Positions 22,291 through 34,610 are shown, counted from the stretch's first letter. The stretch is 64,000 bases of DNA from Sporodiniella umbellata (GCA_025677835.1 JAIXMR010000029.1:157311-221310), one strand, 5' to 3'. The notes: a model not told the origin generated them from the sequence alone. Made by a program: numbers and translations.

Positions 22291-24666
22291 TTATTCGAAC
22301 TCAACCAGTACCTGACCTGATTGGACTGCACTTCCTGATTGTACATGGATGCGCTTAACAACGCCTGTTTGGGAAGTTTTGAGGCTATTTTGCATTTTCA
22401 TCGCCTCAACAACCACAAGCTCACTCCCTTTGGTGACTTTTTGACCTTGCTCAACAGAAACAGACACAATCTTGCCTGGCATAGGACTAAAAAGAGTTTT
22501 GGAGTGTTCCTTGGAGTGTGCCTTTTTCATATACTTTAGCAATTTGTGCTCTTCTTCACTATATACATCGATACGATACTACACATAATTCAAATTAAAG
22601 TCCCTTCTTCAATTTTCATTGCTACCTTATTGCCGTGGTATTGTATTTTGAATCCGGTGGTCAATTTATCCAGATACTGAATGATTAACGACTGGTTTTT
22701 AAAATGCGATTGAGCCAACAGACCATCCAGCGGCCATTTCATGTTCAACTCTAATGGCAATTGGTTATTTGTGATCACCTGGAACACATCTTTCCCTATA
22801 CACTTCAAGCTAACCCGGGTCTGTTGGCTTTCGCTGTCTAGCTCTCCCGTAACGTAAATGTGGCACGATATATGATCCAAATGCGAGATGCTCCTTTCTT
22901 TCTTAAGCCAAATAGCTGCACTCATGACAGCCAATTGGTCTAAAGAAAAATCGTCCAATGGCTGAGCGGTAAACCCTTTAGGGTATTCTTCAGCCAAAAA
23001 ATGGGTAGTAACATGAGCTCCTTCTTGAAATCTTGGGTGAGAGAAAACCCCTCGTAATAGGGGAATATTGTGTGTCACTCCTTTAATTACATATCCATCT
23101 AACGCATGGAGCATCTGTTCCAAAGCCTCCTGTCGAGTCTGCCCGTGAGTTGCTAATTTACAAATAAGCGGATCATACTCCATATGCATTTCGGACCCTT
23201 CAATAAACCCAGAATCACACCGAACCTTGTCTAAAGTGGGCTCCTGATAGGTAAGTAATCTACCTGCAGAAGGCATATAAGTTTTGGGGTCCTCTGCATA
23301 TACTCTAGACTCGAAAGCCCAGCCGTTGAGTTGGACCTCCTTTTGGCTGATTGCCAGAGGGTGACTTGCAGCTGAATATAGCATATGCTCTACCAGATCT
23401 AGACCTGTCACATACTCCGTTATAGGGTGTTCTACCTGTAAGCGCGTGTTCATCTCCAGAAAATAAAAGTTTTTAGAAGCATCGACCAAAAATTCAACTG
23501 TGCCTGCTGAGTTGTATCCTACGTGCTTGGCCAATGCAATCGCCTGCTCCCCCATCTGCTTTCGAGTGTTTGTGTCCAAATGTACGCTAGGTGATTCTTC
23601 GATCACTTTTTGATTCCTTCTTTGGATAGTACACTCTCTCTCGGGCAAATAGACTATGTTTCCAAACTTGTCCCCTAACACCTGAATTTCTATGTGTCGA
23701 GGGTGATCGATATATTTCTCAATCAACATGCGATCGTCACCAAAAGAGGATTTGGATTCTTGCTTGGCCAGTTTAAAGCCGTCTTTTAATTCTATATCAT
23801 TCCTATATAGTTATTAAGTAAGCCTGGTTAACCTATTTTCATTTGCTTTATTTACCATGCAATACGCATACCTTTCCCTCCACCACCTGCGCTTGCTTTG
23901 ACCATAACTGGGTATCCAATCTCTCTGGCTATCCGAATTGCTTCCTCTGCACTTTCTATTTCTCCATCAAAGCCTGGTATACAATTTACTCCACTAGCCT
24001 TGGCTATGAGCTTGCTTTGAATTTTATCCCCCATAGCAGCTATGGCGGAAGCTTTTGGTCCAACGAATACAATTCCTTGCTGCTCTAACTTCTCAACAAA
24101 TCCAGGGTTCTCACTTAAAAAACCGTATCCGGGATGCACGGCGTCTGCCCCTGTTTGTTGAACGGCTTTCAAAATACTGTCAATGGAAAGATAAGACTGC
24201 GAAGCAGATCCAGGACCTAAATACACTGATTCGTCTGCTAGTTGTACATGCAATGCACTGGCATCCAATTCCGAATAGACAGCGACTGTTCGAATTCCCA
24301 TTTTTTTGGCTGTCTTAATAATACGACAAGCGATTTCACCACGGTTGGCAACAAGTAACTTTTGAAATGTCTTTTTTTTTTTTTTTTTAGAAAAAAGAAG
24401 TGTTAAAAGAGACAATATAAGACATGTGAAAAGGAAGAAAAGCAATCACTTTCCTTTCCATCTGCTTCTTTTTATGTTAAGTATAAAAAAAAAAGATAGT
24501 TTACTTTCTTATACACATGAGTTGGCCTGGACCAAACTGTGGAATGGACAGATCGCGTTGTATAGGTTTGACTGTGCTGTATTTTTTTCAAGCATAAAAA
24601 AGGGCGAGAACAGTAATGCTTTTTGAGCAGAGTGGGTATAGATCGCTTGAACGCGTTGACAAACAT
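22291..24666 (-). CDS. PCCA: Propionyl-CoA carboxylase alpha chain, mitochondrial
   Basis: Biotin-dependent subunit that carboxylates biotin for conversion of propionyl-CoA to methylmalonyl-CoA, used in odd-chain fatty acid and Val/Ile/Met breakdown. Exons 24666-24505, 24370-23856, 23802-22626 and 22578-22291 give 713 aa. Exon 1 is a classic mitochondrial presequence ([16 protein letters not shown]). Biotin carboxylase motifs follow: [51 protein letters not shown] and [14 protein letters not shown]. The BT linker is present, and the C-terminal biotin domain has [10 protein letters not shown] with the biotinyl Lys at about 679, 34 residues from the end. The specific wording ([28 protein letters not shown]) fits PCCA rather than methylcrotonyl-CoA carboxylase or pyruvate carboxylase. 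The first intron's acceptor follows an A18 run. Divergent from the glycosyltransferase gene. The beta subunit is not in the window. Confidence 0.94.
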
Positions 24667-25219
24667 TTTTAACCAAGAAATAAGAAAGTATCCATGTGGG
24701 AAAAAAAAAACAGAAATGATAGCAACAATCAGGGCCGATCAATCTTTAAAGCCCGCCTCAAATCCTAGGCCTTTTTTTTTTTACGATTTATGGCATTGGA
24801 TTGAATACAGTAAAAGTGAGTGACTCTAACGAGACCAAATACATAATGTAAATATATTTGCACTCTGCTTTTTTTTCTGAGTATAAAGAAAAAAAGGCGT
24901 GAAATAAAAACGTTTCCTGAGAAGTATCAAAAGTAAAGCTAAAGTTTGCAACAGACATAAGAAACAAACATCCTTTTGAGACAGCAAATAGATTTTGAAT
25001 CCCAAACTATTTGAAAACCGCACATGTAGGTAGATTATCCATAATTCCTCCTATTTTTTTAAAAACCTTTCCTGATTTGAATTTAAAACAAAGACCTTCA
25101 AAGCCCAAATGGTTAATAATATTTAAGCCCACTGAACGAGCCATACGTGCTCCTTTCTTATCCTCTCCTCTTTTCTTTTTCCTTTCTCTTTCCCCCCTCA
25201 GTATTCTTTTTTTTTTTTA
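24667..25219. promoter_or_regulatory. Divergent promoter, PCCA / glycosyltransferase
   Basis: 553 bp between two divergent start codons. A strongly pyrimidine-rich run (about 25,150-25,218: CTCCTTTC..TCCTCTCC..CCCCCCTCAG, then T14) lies directly before the glycosyltransferase ATG, resembling CT-rich fungal core promoters or a leader intron end (CCCTCAG). No specific operator is recognised. Confidence 0.5.
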
Positions 25220-26386
25220 ATGTTGAATTGGAATCAGAGCAATAATGGTTACACTCGGCTATTTACTACCAAAGTAAACGCAAGAAGTTCAGCACACCTG
25301 TTTGGATTCTTGAAGTATTCTTTTGTTTTTTTGGCAAGCCTCATTTTGGTCTTTTTCACTTTTTGTCAGCTCCAGATGAATGTGCGGGTCTATTTTCGCA
25401 ATTGGTTGTCAAACGCTGAAGCAGCCTACACTGCTCCATTAGCAAAAGGTTGTTTTGATCTTCTGCCCAAGAACAGCCCTTATTGGACAGGCCGAAAAGA
25501 ATATACTTATGACCTCTCTCCGGGTTTTAGTTTGATGGAAGAGGATGATTGCTACCAGTTTGCAAGTACGATACAGCCTAGCTCAACAACAAAGACTCAG
25601 GTAATCTTCCACGCTTATTGGCGAGCTGATCTAGCCCCGATTGGGCCCAAGCAAGTAGCAACCTTAAGGTCTTTTTTTGCCACACAGAGTAATAGTTCAG
25701 TTCTCTACCTTTGGTCTAATGGCGATCTATCGAAATCAGAAGGTATTCAATACATTCAAAGTAAAGTCGGATCACGGTTAGAAACTCGTTTTTACGATGC
25801 GCACAAGCTTGCTCAAGGAACGCCAGTATCTGGTTCTAAGTACCTGTCATTACGCGATGAATTAGGCTACTTGGATGGTGATTTGCTCCGGCTTTTGGTA
25901 GTGTATCAATATGGCGGGGTTTGGTTTGATATGGATGCACTTTTCGTGAGAGACCTAAGCCCTTTGTTAGAACAAGAGTGGTTGCAGCAATGGGACTGCT
26001 ACTTGCCGAATGGATTTCCCTTTAATGGCGCTTTTATGAGGTTTTATCGTCATTCACCTTATGTTTGTGAAATGTTATCTGAAATCGCTACCGGACCTAG
26101 TCCAAGGCCTGACACATTTGATTGGGGAGGCTACATGTATTATAGAATTTACCGCCGTCTTCTATATCATGGCATACGCCCCTGGTCAGTTCTTCCTTGG
26201 TGTTTTACCGATTCCATGCTCTGCTCACCCGAAAATTCTATGCCTAACGCTTTTGAAGAGGCTTCTTTTTCTGCAAAAGCCTTAATGAGCACTTTTGCTT
26301 ATCACTGGCATAACCAATGGAAGAAACAGCCAGGATCTCTTTTTCGGTTTCTAAATCAACTGCATCAAAACACCACTGGTTGGTAG
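25220..26386 (+). CDS. Type II membrane glycosyltransferase, GT32-like (DXD)
   Basis: Predicted Golgi glycosyltransferase of the Gly_transf_sug group (GT32: Och1/alpha-1,4-GalT-like). A single exon encodes 388 aa. A short cytosolic tail and one signal-anchor at about residues 30-52 (FLKYSFVFLASLILVFFTF) give type II topology. The catalytic domain starts with TQVIFHAYWRADL, and the nucleotide-sugar and metal site is GDLLRLLVVYQYGGVWFDMD, where DMD is the DxD motif and the upstream LGYLDGDLLR helix is the family hallmark. Later blocks include PFNGAFMRFYRHSP and AYHWHNQW, resembling the C-terminal part of A4GalT-type enzymes. Sugar and acceptor are not inferable; a role in cell-wall or glycoprotein mannose/galactose/fucose chains is plausible. 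Confidence 0.86.
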   Translation: MLNWNQSNNGYTRLFTTKVNARSSAHLFGFLKYSFVFLASLILVFFTFCQLQMNVRVYFRNWLSNAEAAYTAPLAKGCFDLLPKNSPYWTGRKEYTYDLSPGFSLMEEDDCYQFASTIQPSSTTKTQVIFHAYWRADLAPIGPKQVATLRSFFATQSNSSVLYLWSNGDLSKSEGIQYIQSKVGSRLETRFYDAHKLAQGTPVSGSKYLSLRDELGYLDGDLLRLLVVYQYGGVWFDMDALFVRDLSPLLEQEWLQQWDCYLPNGFPFNGAFMRFYRHSPYVCEMLSEIATGPSPRPDTFDWGGYMYYRIYRRLLYHGIRPWSVLPWCFTDSMLCSPENSMPNAFEEASFSAKALMSTFAYHWHNQWKKQPGSLFRFLNQLHQNTTGW

Positions 26387-27689
26387 TTGATGGTTTTTTT
26401 CTACGTGTTTTTATTTCTTTCTTTGAGCATCAGTCCTCATTTATCTTGCATGCTTTTACTCTCAATAAACATTGTATAATTATACGATGAAGATGGCTGA
26501 CAATCAAATCAAGCCATTTAGGATACAAGCCTAGAACATTAGTAGAAGCATGTATTAAAGTAAGGTAGTTCCAATGACTGAAGCCCATTTTTGTTTTAGA
26601 AATTGCTACCAATCTAAATTTAAATCAAACACCAATCTTTGTATTTGTTTTAAGACCTAAAAGCTTGTATACAGCGATTCAGAATTTACTTTTAGATTTT
26701 TTTTTTGTAACCTTCAAAACTCTTGCAAAGTAAAAATAAAAAAAAAAGAAGATATTTTCGGATTTTGCGAAGGTACATTTTACATTATTTGCTTATGTCA
26801 GTTGCATGCAAAAAGATATTCCAAATATCCCATTTCTTTTAAAGCAGTACAAGTCTGAAGTGCAGTTGACAGGTGATGTATCGGTTCCAGATGCATATTC
26901 GAGACACCTGATAATCAAGCAAAAATAGCTGGTAGTATTCTATTATGTGTTATAAGCATCATGAAGGAGATAGTCTTCTTTTTTTGTGTGATATCAAGTA
27001 ACAAGCGAGCTATACGAAAATAAAAAATCATAAAAACAGAAACAAGAGTGATCAGACTAGCTGACTGTAATAAAATTTTCTGTCCTTTATTCAACATAAC
27101 AATAGAAGTGCTTTATATATAACCGATAAGCAAGACATCTACAATGGACAATCCTATGTTGAGATCTTCTACAGTTCATAACGTTGTATATCTTAATCCC
27201 ATTGGGTTGAATGTCGAATAAATAATTATGTAATGAATGAATCAATTATAAATCTGATACCTGGGACCTTTCAGAATGTTCTTGTCTCAGAGCATAGCTG
27301 AACCATCTTTAGATACATTATTAATACAGCAAGGACTTATCAATTGTCTGAATCGAAGCCTGTATGTAACATTTTGGTAGATTTTATCAAATGAAAACCA
27401 AACTATGTGATAAGGAATAGCATTTCGGCGAGTTAAAGATATCTACAAATATGTATCTAAAAACTTAACTACTAGTGCTTTATGAAAGTTTAGACCTCAT
27501 AAAAGTAAAACAATTCCGCTTGTGGAGAAGTAAATTTTAGGGACTTTGTATTTCAATGCATAGAAACCACGTTTTTCTTTGTTTTAAAATTCCGTTTGTG
27601 AAGTTAAAACTAAGTTGATGAGAACAAAGAAGTTGTTGTGACGTAGTTTCTCTTCTTTTGTTCTGTTTTGAGGGAAAAAAAAAGTCAAG
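26387..27689. other. Intergenic, no gene seen
   Basis: 1.3 kb of AT-rich DNA between two plus-strand genes. It contains the 3' flank of the glycosyltransferase and, in its last 60 bp, a G/T-rich leader of the coiled-coil gene. Small open frames have no splice or family support. Confidence 0.45.
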
Positions 27690-28619
27690 ATGTCCATCTC
27701 AACTAAAAGATCTTTCAACTACAAATACAGTGACATTCCCAGCATAAACCATCCTAGCGTAGACAAAGACTTGAATGATTCTTTCTCTTATGAGTCTGGA
27801 AACCCTATACGTCTACCTTCGTCTGGTAGGTTTACTCTATTTTAGAGAAGCACCAAGACAGAAGTAACGCTTATATTCAATAGAAAGTAGCATCAAACTA
27901 TCTACTCGTTTTGAGCCTATATTGAGAGAAACTATACTGACAGAGCAGGAGCTAGCAAGGCACAACAGTATGTATACACACATTAGTGACAGTAAAGAAC
28001 AGGATGAAGAAGAAGACGAAGAAAAAAGACTGTTAAGCCGAGTAGACGAAAGATGTAAAAGCTTAAAAAAAGAGTTTGAGAAGAGAATGAAGCAACTAGA
28101 AGATCAGCTTTTAAAAACAGAACAAGGATTTAGTCAATCAAGAAGTGATATAGAGGAACTGCAATCCTTGGAAAAGGAATACATAAATCAAGGAATACAA
28201 ACAGACATTAGGTACGAAGATATGGAAAAAATACAAGTAAGTCAGGCTTTAAAGTATGATCTTATCTGTTTTTTCATGTATATCATTTATATAAGAAAGT
28301 GGCAGATGTGGTAGACTCTGCTTCACTGAGCGATATTAAGGAGTGGAAAAATAATTATGGTCATTTACAAAATTTTGTCGAGCAAACAAAAAAGCTTATA
28401 TGGGAAACGCCATTTATTCCAATTCAATCAATATGTAGACAAATACCAACACCCTTTGTGGAAGAGGATGTATGTGAGTACCACCGTCAAAGAATAAACG
28501 CAATACAACTGAGATCAGAAAAAACAAAAACTTTATACCGCAGCGATAATCAGTCTACACTTGATAAGATAAACCACTGGGCAAATGCAATTAAACAAAA
28601 CAGTTTCTTCAATCATTAA
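27690..28619 (+). CDS. Unknown coiled-coil protein
   Basis: Three exons, 27690-27825, 27884-28236 and 28296-28619, join in phase to 270 aa. The N-terminal third is Ser/Asn/Pro-rich (YKYSDIPSINHPSVDKD). The centre, about residues 85-165, is a charged heptad-rich coiled coil (EEDEEKRLLSRVDERC, KRMKQLEDQLLKTEQ, SDIEELQSLEKEY) with one Cys. The C-terminal third is mixed (IKEWKNNYGHLQNFVEQTKK, TPFIPIQSICRQIPTPFVEE, LDKINHWANAIKQ) and could form a small helical domain. Both introns have strong donors (gtaggt, gtaagt). I do not recognise the family; structural, cytoskeletal or spindle-pole-type roles are only guesses. It is the last supportable gene before a 5.4-kb gene-poor stretch. Confidence 0.72.
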
Positions 28620-30694
28620 TAGCTTGTTACACATATATGTACGCCTTTTTCGGGAAGAATTCGTACGCTTCCGAAATAGCCTATTGAATTTTCTGAAGCA
28701 GATCAGCCAAAATTGTCACAGGCAATAATAATGCAGGCTTTTTGGATCATCCAAATAGTACATTTCCACTACAACTATATTACCATCAGTGTTTTATATA
28801 GTTTTCTTTAGTAGGTTTTTGAGAAAATACATAAATACTGTTTTTTGACGAGCACTTGACATTTTGGCATAACACTTGACTTGGCTTAGGAATAGAAAGT
28901 ATCTTAGTTGATGTAAAGGAGCTTTTGCTGGTACAAAATCACATCTTTTATTTATATTAAGTTCGTTTTTTTGTGTTAAAACTTGGATTATATTCTTGCT
29001 TGTATAAAGCTCTATATATCAGCTCAACCGATAGTTATTTTTTTTTCATACAGGTCATCATATATAAATGTTGGCAAATTTTTACCTACTTGAAGACTCA
29101 AAATCCGAGATGTGTCCTTGAATAAGCGTCACAGTGAGACTAAATCCAACATGAACCTTGCAATTAGACCACGGACTGGGAAGTTTCGATGTTTGAGCAA
29201 CGCTACTTCTTCAATAAAAGAAAGAATAACTTGTTGTTATCTAGAGTTAGCTTTAGTACAAAGCTCAAAGTCATGTTTTTATTTTATGAACCAAGCACTC
29301 AATTAATCTCTATGTACAAGCTTTATAATATAGCATGTTCATTAATCAATGTTGAGATTAAAAAAATGTTTTTGACAGTTGATCTGCTTTTTAATTAAAT
29401 CTGGCGACCTAGCTTTTCATACAGTGTTATTGTGCGTACAACGCACAATTGTTACTCTTTGATTGATATGCACCTCGAGTCTAAAATTTTTTTCTTCGAG
29501 TTTAGTATGGAGATCCATGTTGCAAAAAATTGACAGTATCATTCAATTTTCTACGACAAATAATATGGTCGCAAAAAATATCAAAAAGCTACCATAGGTA
29601 TACAGTTAGTTAGGCATATTTCAAGGATATTACATATCTCCATTTTATCGTTGTAATCTCATCGCGAAATTTATAAAAATACCAAGTTACTTTATTCAGG
29701 CCGCTATAGTTTATTTCTACCGAAGGACGGATCACAATGCCTCATTTGTTCCTGTAGTAGCAGGTAGGATAATATACATATAACAGTAATAAAAAACAGC
29801 TTAAATAAAAGAGAATAAAAGACTGAGCACAAATAAACGATGATTCCTGGGGAATTCTACAGTATTTCTTCTAGTATTAATCCCTTAATTATTTTATCGT
29901 TACTATAATTGTATATGCTTACAACTCTACTTACGTCAAGCGAGACAACGATCGTTTGTTAATTTGCGATTTACAAATGTTTATAGTTTGGTACTTTTTT
30001 TTACTGTCTAAAAAAAGATGGTCATGTTTTGGTTAGCTGCGTTTACACGACTGTTTTAAAGGGGTTTGCAATAAAAATTGGGCGTACACAAGAAGCTACT
30101 AGAAAACTCCTTTTAGGGGTAATAAAGTTAATAAAAGGTTGCTGTTTAAAATATATAAATATATATGCAAGGTTTACTCAACAAAATTCGTTGCTTTAGC
30201 AATAGAGGAGTGATCTTTCTGAAAAATACTAGTGACAAAGCAAGGAAAAAAGCACAAACTTGCCAATCCGTTTAAAAGGAACAATATCACCCTTATGGGC
30301 GAAGTAGAAGCCAAAGTGGCATTGATGTATTTTCTAGAGCAAACTGTGCAAATGCATAGATCAACTATATGAAAAAAATTATAAATAGGTAGTCTGCGCC
30401 AATGGAGGTCCTTAAGGGAAACGTGTTTTGTTTGCAATATAAAAGACATATTTACGACTATAAATCTACTTATAGTTGAAGTTACCTGTTCTTTGGCCCA
30501 GTGATCGTCAATTCCCCTATTTTTTTTTTTAGACACTTAACCTTTTCTATTTTTGTCTGTACTTGCATAATCCTATCTTCTATTAAAAGTAAAATATCTT
30601 TCTAGTTATTACAATAGAAATTCGAAAAGATTGTCTGCATACTTTGTTTTTTAGTAAAGAAAAGGTCCTATAGCACATCTTTTGTGGCAATGTT

Positions 30695-30696
<2 letters not shown>

Positions 30697-30729
<33 letters not shown>
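30697..30729. repeat. A33 homopolymer tract
   Basis: Thirty-three consecutive A on the plus strand, the longest pure homopolymer in the window. It sits in a gene-free region. No target-site duplication was found around it, so a retroposed poly(A) tail is not demonstrated. Confidence 0.9.
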
Positions 30730-30733
<4 letters not shown>

Positions 30734-30917
30734 CTCAATAGAGCAACACAGCTTCCACAATAGGACATTTAAAATAGTTGACAAAGTATAGATTCCCTAA
30801 AAAAATAGTAAATCGCGCTTATTTTTCTACAGCTACTCAAATTTTGTAAGATAATCGATCTGTTTTTTTTATATATACGTGTATTATGTAGCTTTAAAAA
30901 GCTTTTTTTTTTTAAAG

Positions 30918-31015
30918 AAACTGTGTCTCATGAACGAAAACAAAAGACAATGGAATTGTTGAAAGAAGAGTTTCAGCAATTACTGAACAAATTGAAGCTC
31001 GTATAGACATAGCGA
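30918..31015 (+). other. Exon-like fragment between good splice sites
   Basis: A T-rich tract followed by TTTAAAG (possible acceptor, ends 30917) and a GCGA-gtaagt donor at 31016 bound 98 nt that encode protein-like text: SHERKQKTMELLKEEFQQLL in one frame, with the stop avoided in the next frame by VSAITEQIEARIDIAS. The two readings would need a one-base shift to form one helical segment. It may be a fossil exon or chance. No neighbouring exons were found. Confidence 0.2.
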
Positions 31016-32066
31016 GTAAGTATAAAATAGAGATACAATACATATGCAGACCACAGGTTTAATTTTTTTGAGTTAAAAGAAACTAGTTGTGTAAACAACT
31101 TTTCGATCTTAAGAAAACACCAAAAAAAAAGTGTGGGTTTTATCATAAATACGGATCCCTAGATGTGGTTTCAAAATTTACCTCAACAAAAAACTGGATG
31201 TACTTCAAACTATCTGAATGAGCGTGTTCTGCAAAACTAAGAAATACCAATCTATAAGAAAACCTCAAAAATCGTAATCTTCTGTAGAAAAATTAGCTGT
31301 TTTACCATTAAATGATCACAAATACTTTTTGTTTTGAATTGTATACAAAAAGCTGTATATAATATTTTAAAGAAAAAAAGTACTTTTCAAAAATTACGAT
31401 TTATGACAACACTAAAACGTACGACGTGTCAAAAAAGGATGATAACTCAAGTATTGACAATGAATAGAACAAAGAAATGTACAATTTATAAAGACAATGA
31501 TATTTTATAATTACTAATTGACATACAATTACAGCTTCCTTTTATAATGAGTAACTTTTTCTCTACATTTTTATCTTTTCAAAGGATTTGCCAAAAAAGA
31601 AAGTCCGCTGTACTTTTTTTTTTTAACAATTTACGACTCCCACATCGCTCGACTATTCCATATATACAAAGTAAAAAAAAACATCACAATATTCTAGTTT
31701 AGTGTAACCTTATGTCGAATGAAATAAGCTGACCTAATGGCATAAAGACTTCCAAAGAGTCAATGTCCAAGCACTTACGTTTGTAAATACTGAAAAAAAG
31801 TTCAGCTAAATATATAGATAAAATTTTGATAAAATGCAACTAAAAATATATAGCCTAAAAGGCGTGTAGTTCGATAGAGCAAATATTAAAGCTATGTCGT
31901 ATTAAGCCACTAGTAAAAATGTACGGTGAACATGCTGTATAATGATCTCTTGTTCAAAAAATCTCGACCTCTCCTCGTAGAATCGCCAAGATAACTGAAC
32001 AAACGTGAATTGCCTGATTGAAAAATTCTATTCAATCTGTATCAAATCCATAGCAACACTCAAAGT

Positions 32067-32098
<32 letters not shown>

Positions 32099-34049
32099 GA
32101 AACAGAATAAAACAACGGTGAGGCTTCTAGTTAAACCTAAAACGTTTTTTTATAACCTAAGTCATGAAGAACAAACGAAAAATTGCATAATAGTGATCGG
32201 CTATACTGACTTTACTGCTAAATTTAGTGATTTGAGAAAACCAATCAACCAAGTAGTAGTAATATGTATTTTAAGGTAAATTGACAATAACTGCATAAGG
32301 AGCATGGCAACATAAAAAAATTTCAAATTTTTTGATAAAATTCGACAGTTGATTGCCATAGAAGATCCGAAATGATTTGCTTGTCGTCTTAATTACAGAT
32401 AAAGAAGTAAAATGAACGTCTTTTCAACATTATTACATTTGGCATTGGAAGATTTGTTGTATTTTTAATGCCAATTAAGTTTATACATTACTGAATCATA
32501 GGATTAGCAACCCAAATAGTTTTCTCAGAAGGTGAGCTATCATTGTAGATCTTATATCTCTGAGATTTGGGATTTTTTCTTTTGTTCTAAAGCAACAGGA
32601 GCTTATACGAGTAACAAATCTTGATATTTTTGAACTCTTGAAGATTCTTAAAAAAAATTCTGTAGTAGGTTCTGTATGAGCTTGATTTTGAAAGATCATG
32701 TTGCCTTGCTCTCTAGCTACTTTTATTTTATTGTAGACTCAACAGCCAAGGATTACCCAAAAGAATGCTAACAACCTAAAAAAGATGCTTGAAAAATTTC
32801 ACCAAAGAAAGTCTACCAGAAATACAAAACTGTTAAAACATGCTTAAAGTCTTTTTTTTTTTTTGACATTTGCCCCATTGATACTCCTATGCAAAAAAGG
32901 AAACTGCTCAGGCCTTTATGCAAGTATGTACATATGTATGCATGTGTGAATATTCGTATGTGTTTTTTTCTTTTATATATAGAAATACTCTTTCTACGTA
33001 GATCAACACGACGCAGGTCTTTTGTTGTAATAACATGCAAATCAGAGCATATATATATACTTGTTTCGAAAAAAAGCTTTTTTGAGTAATATGACTGGGG
33101 AAAAAAAATTAAGGAGTATCTCCTTTACTTTTTTATGGGAATATAACCAAAGGAGAGTGAATAAGAGAAGATTTATCTGTAGATCTCGTATTGAAAATCC
33201 ACCCGCACACCTATGCATCAGTTGCTTAAACTTGCGCATGTCAATGCGTAATGCTTGGTGGTTTTTTTTTACTCAATATTAAAGTTCTGAGGCGGTAGGA
33301 ATTTTTTGCGGAAGAAAAGGAGAAAATAAATAAGTTTACTTTATGAATTGGACCAATTTTATTTTTATTTCTAACACCTCTCGAAGGCTACGGTGCTTTT
33401 GCTATGTCAAACTTTCCCTTATTTTTTGAAAAAAAAAATTGACGTGTCTGTTTTTTACTATACTCCAGTGTTGAAATAGAGATTACAAAATATTTTCATT
33501 AGTTTTATTAGCTGTGATTACCAAAAGAACCCGCGTATTCTGAGGTGTATAAAAAATAAAATAAAGTTGAAGCATTCCAGCCAGGAAAAGTCTAGATATA
33601 CGATTATTTCTAGATTTGTCTATTAATCAAGTAGCTCTTTAGATAAATAAAATTAGTATTTTGTACTTTTCTCCTTCATTACCACGTAATTCCGCATTAC
33701 ATGTAATAAAAACAAATGGGTTTTTTTTCCAAAGTTATGTAATGTAGCTGAAGTCGGATCAGTTTTTTTTCTTCTTAAAGAGAAAACTGAGGACGATGTA
33801 TTTGCATTTCAACAAGTATTGTTTAATTTGTTACATGTTTATTATATATAGAGTGGGAACATTGAAAAGAAAAGAAAAAACATAAGCATACAAAACCAAA
33901 GACATAGCGTATGATTAAACATAAAGCGAGCAAAGTAAAAGGGAGGAAAAGAAAATGAGACTAAGATAATGTTGCTACGGTCTTTTAGTCCAGAATTAAG
34001 AAAAAGCAAGGCATCTTTTGTTTTCTCCAATAGCAATCTGCAAACTACT

Positions 34050-34610
34050 TTAAAGCTTGAATTGATAGTGTCTATGATGAAAGTAATCAGTGGATCCAGG
34101 AGTAATTGGTGGGCTGATGTGCGATATGCCGTTATTTGATGGACTGAAGGGTAACCTTAAAGGGGGAAGCCTTTGTTGATTATGTTTGCTTGGGGCACTA
34201 ACGTCGGAATTGGGCGTGGTAGGTGGAGAAATAGGAGGAAGACAAAGATATACTTGATCTTGTGTTGAGGAACGCCTTCGGGTACGAAGAGCTTGTCGCT
34301 TGTTTTGAAACCATATCTGCACCGTACGAGGGCTCATTCCAAGGTCTTTTCCCAACAGCTTGCGAACTTCAGTTGAAGGAAAATAGGTTTTATTAAAGAC
34401 ATGGTTAAGTATCGCTAATTGTTCAGGTGTTGCTCTTTTTCTTTTCATTTTAGAGTCAGTGCGGTGTGGGTATTCATAGGGATTAGTTGGACTAAGTGGA
34501 GGTGAAGACAACAACGTAGCAATGTTTATTTTTGACGAAGATGATTTATTCTGACAGGTTGTGTCGGAAGAATGTTCTAAGAGAGAAGGAAGAGTATAAG
34601 AAGGGCACAT
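34050..34610 (-). CDS. Homeodomain transcription factor
   Basis: DNA-binding regulator; single exon, 186 aa. The homeodomain spans about residues 56-113: KRKRATPEQLAILNHVFN (helix 1), TEVRKLLGKDLGMSPRTVQ (helix 2 and turn) and the recognition helix IWFQNKRQALRTRRR. It has no extra loop residues (typical, not TALE). Flanks are Ser/Pro-rich with repeated SPP and PPxSP strings (SSPPLSPTNP, PPISPPTTPNSD, PPITPGS), many of them candidate proline-directed phosphorylation sites. It resembles the fungal Pho2/Yox1-type homeodomain proteins, but no partner domain allows a specific name. The targets are unknown. Confidence 0.9.
   Translation of the reverse strand: MCPSYTLPSLLEHSSDTTCQNKSSSSKINIATLLSSPPLSPTNPYEYPHRTDSKMKRKRATPEQLAILNHVFNKTYFPSTEVRKLLGKDLGMSPRTVQIWFQNKRQALRTRRRSSTQDQVYLCLPPISPPTTPNSDVSAPSKHNQQRLPPLRLPFSPSNNGISHISPPITPGSTDYFHHRHYQFKL

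Larger units (their letters stand above)
28620..34049. other. 5.4-kb gene-poor AT-rich stretch
   Basis: The longest segment without a supportable gene. It contains a 33-nt A tract (30,697-30,729), an exon-like fragment (30,918-31,015), palindromic ACATATGTATG repeats near 32,925-32,960 and many short A/T runs. On the minus strand at about 28,640-28,830 a few protein-like phrases appear in different frames (VVVEMYYLDDP, then PALLLPVTILADLL), which may be a wrecked gene, but no family could be named. An intronless minus frame at 30,174-30,536 encodes hydrophobic residues but starts only at GTG. No terminal repeats, tRNA or recognisable transposase were found. Confidence 0.4.

Noticed and set aside
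30174..30536. 120-codon hydrophobic frame on the minus strand
   Set aside because: Starts only at GTG, crosses an A11 run, and has no recognisable domain.
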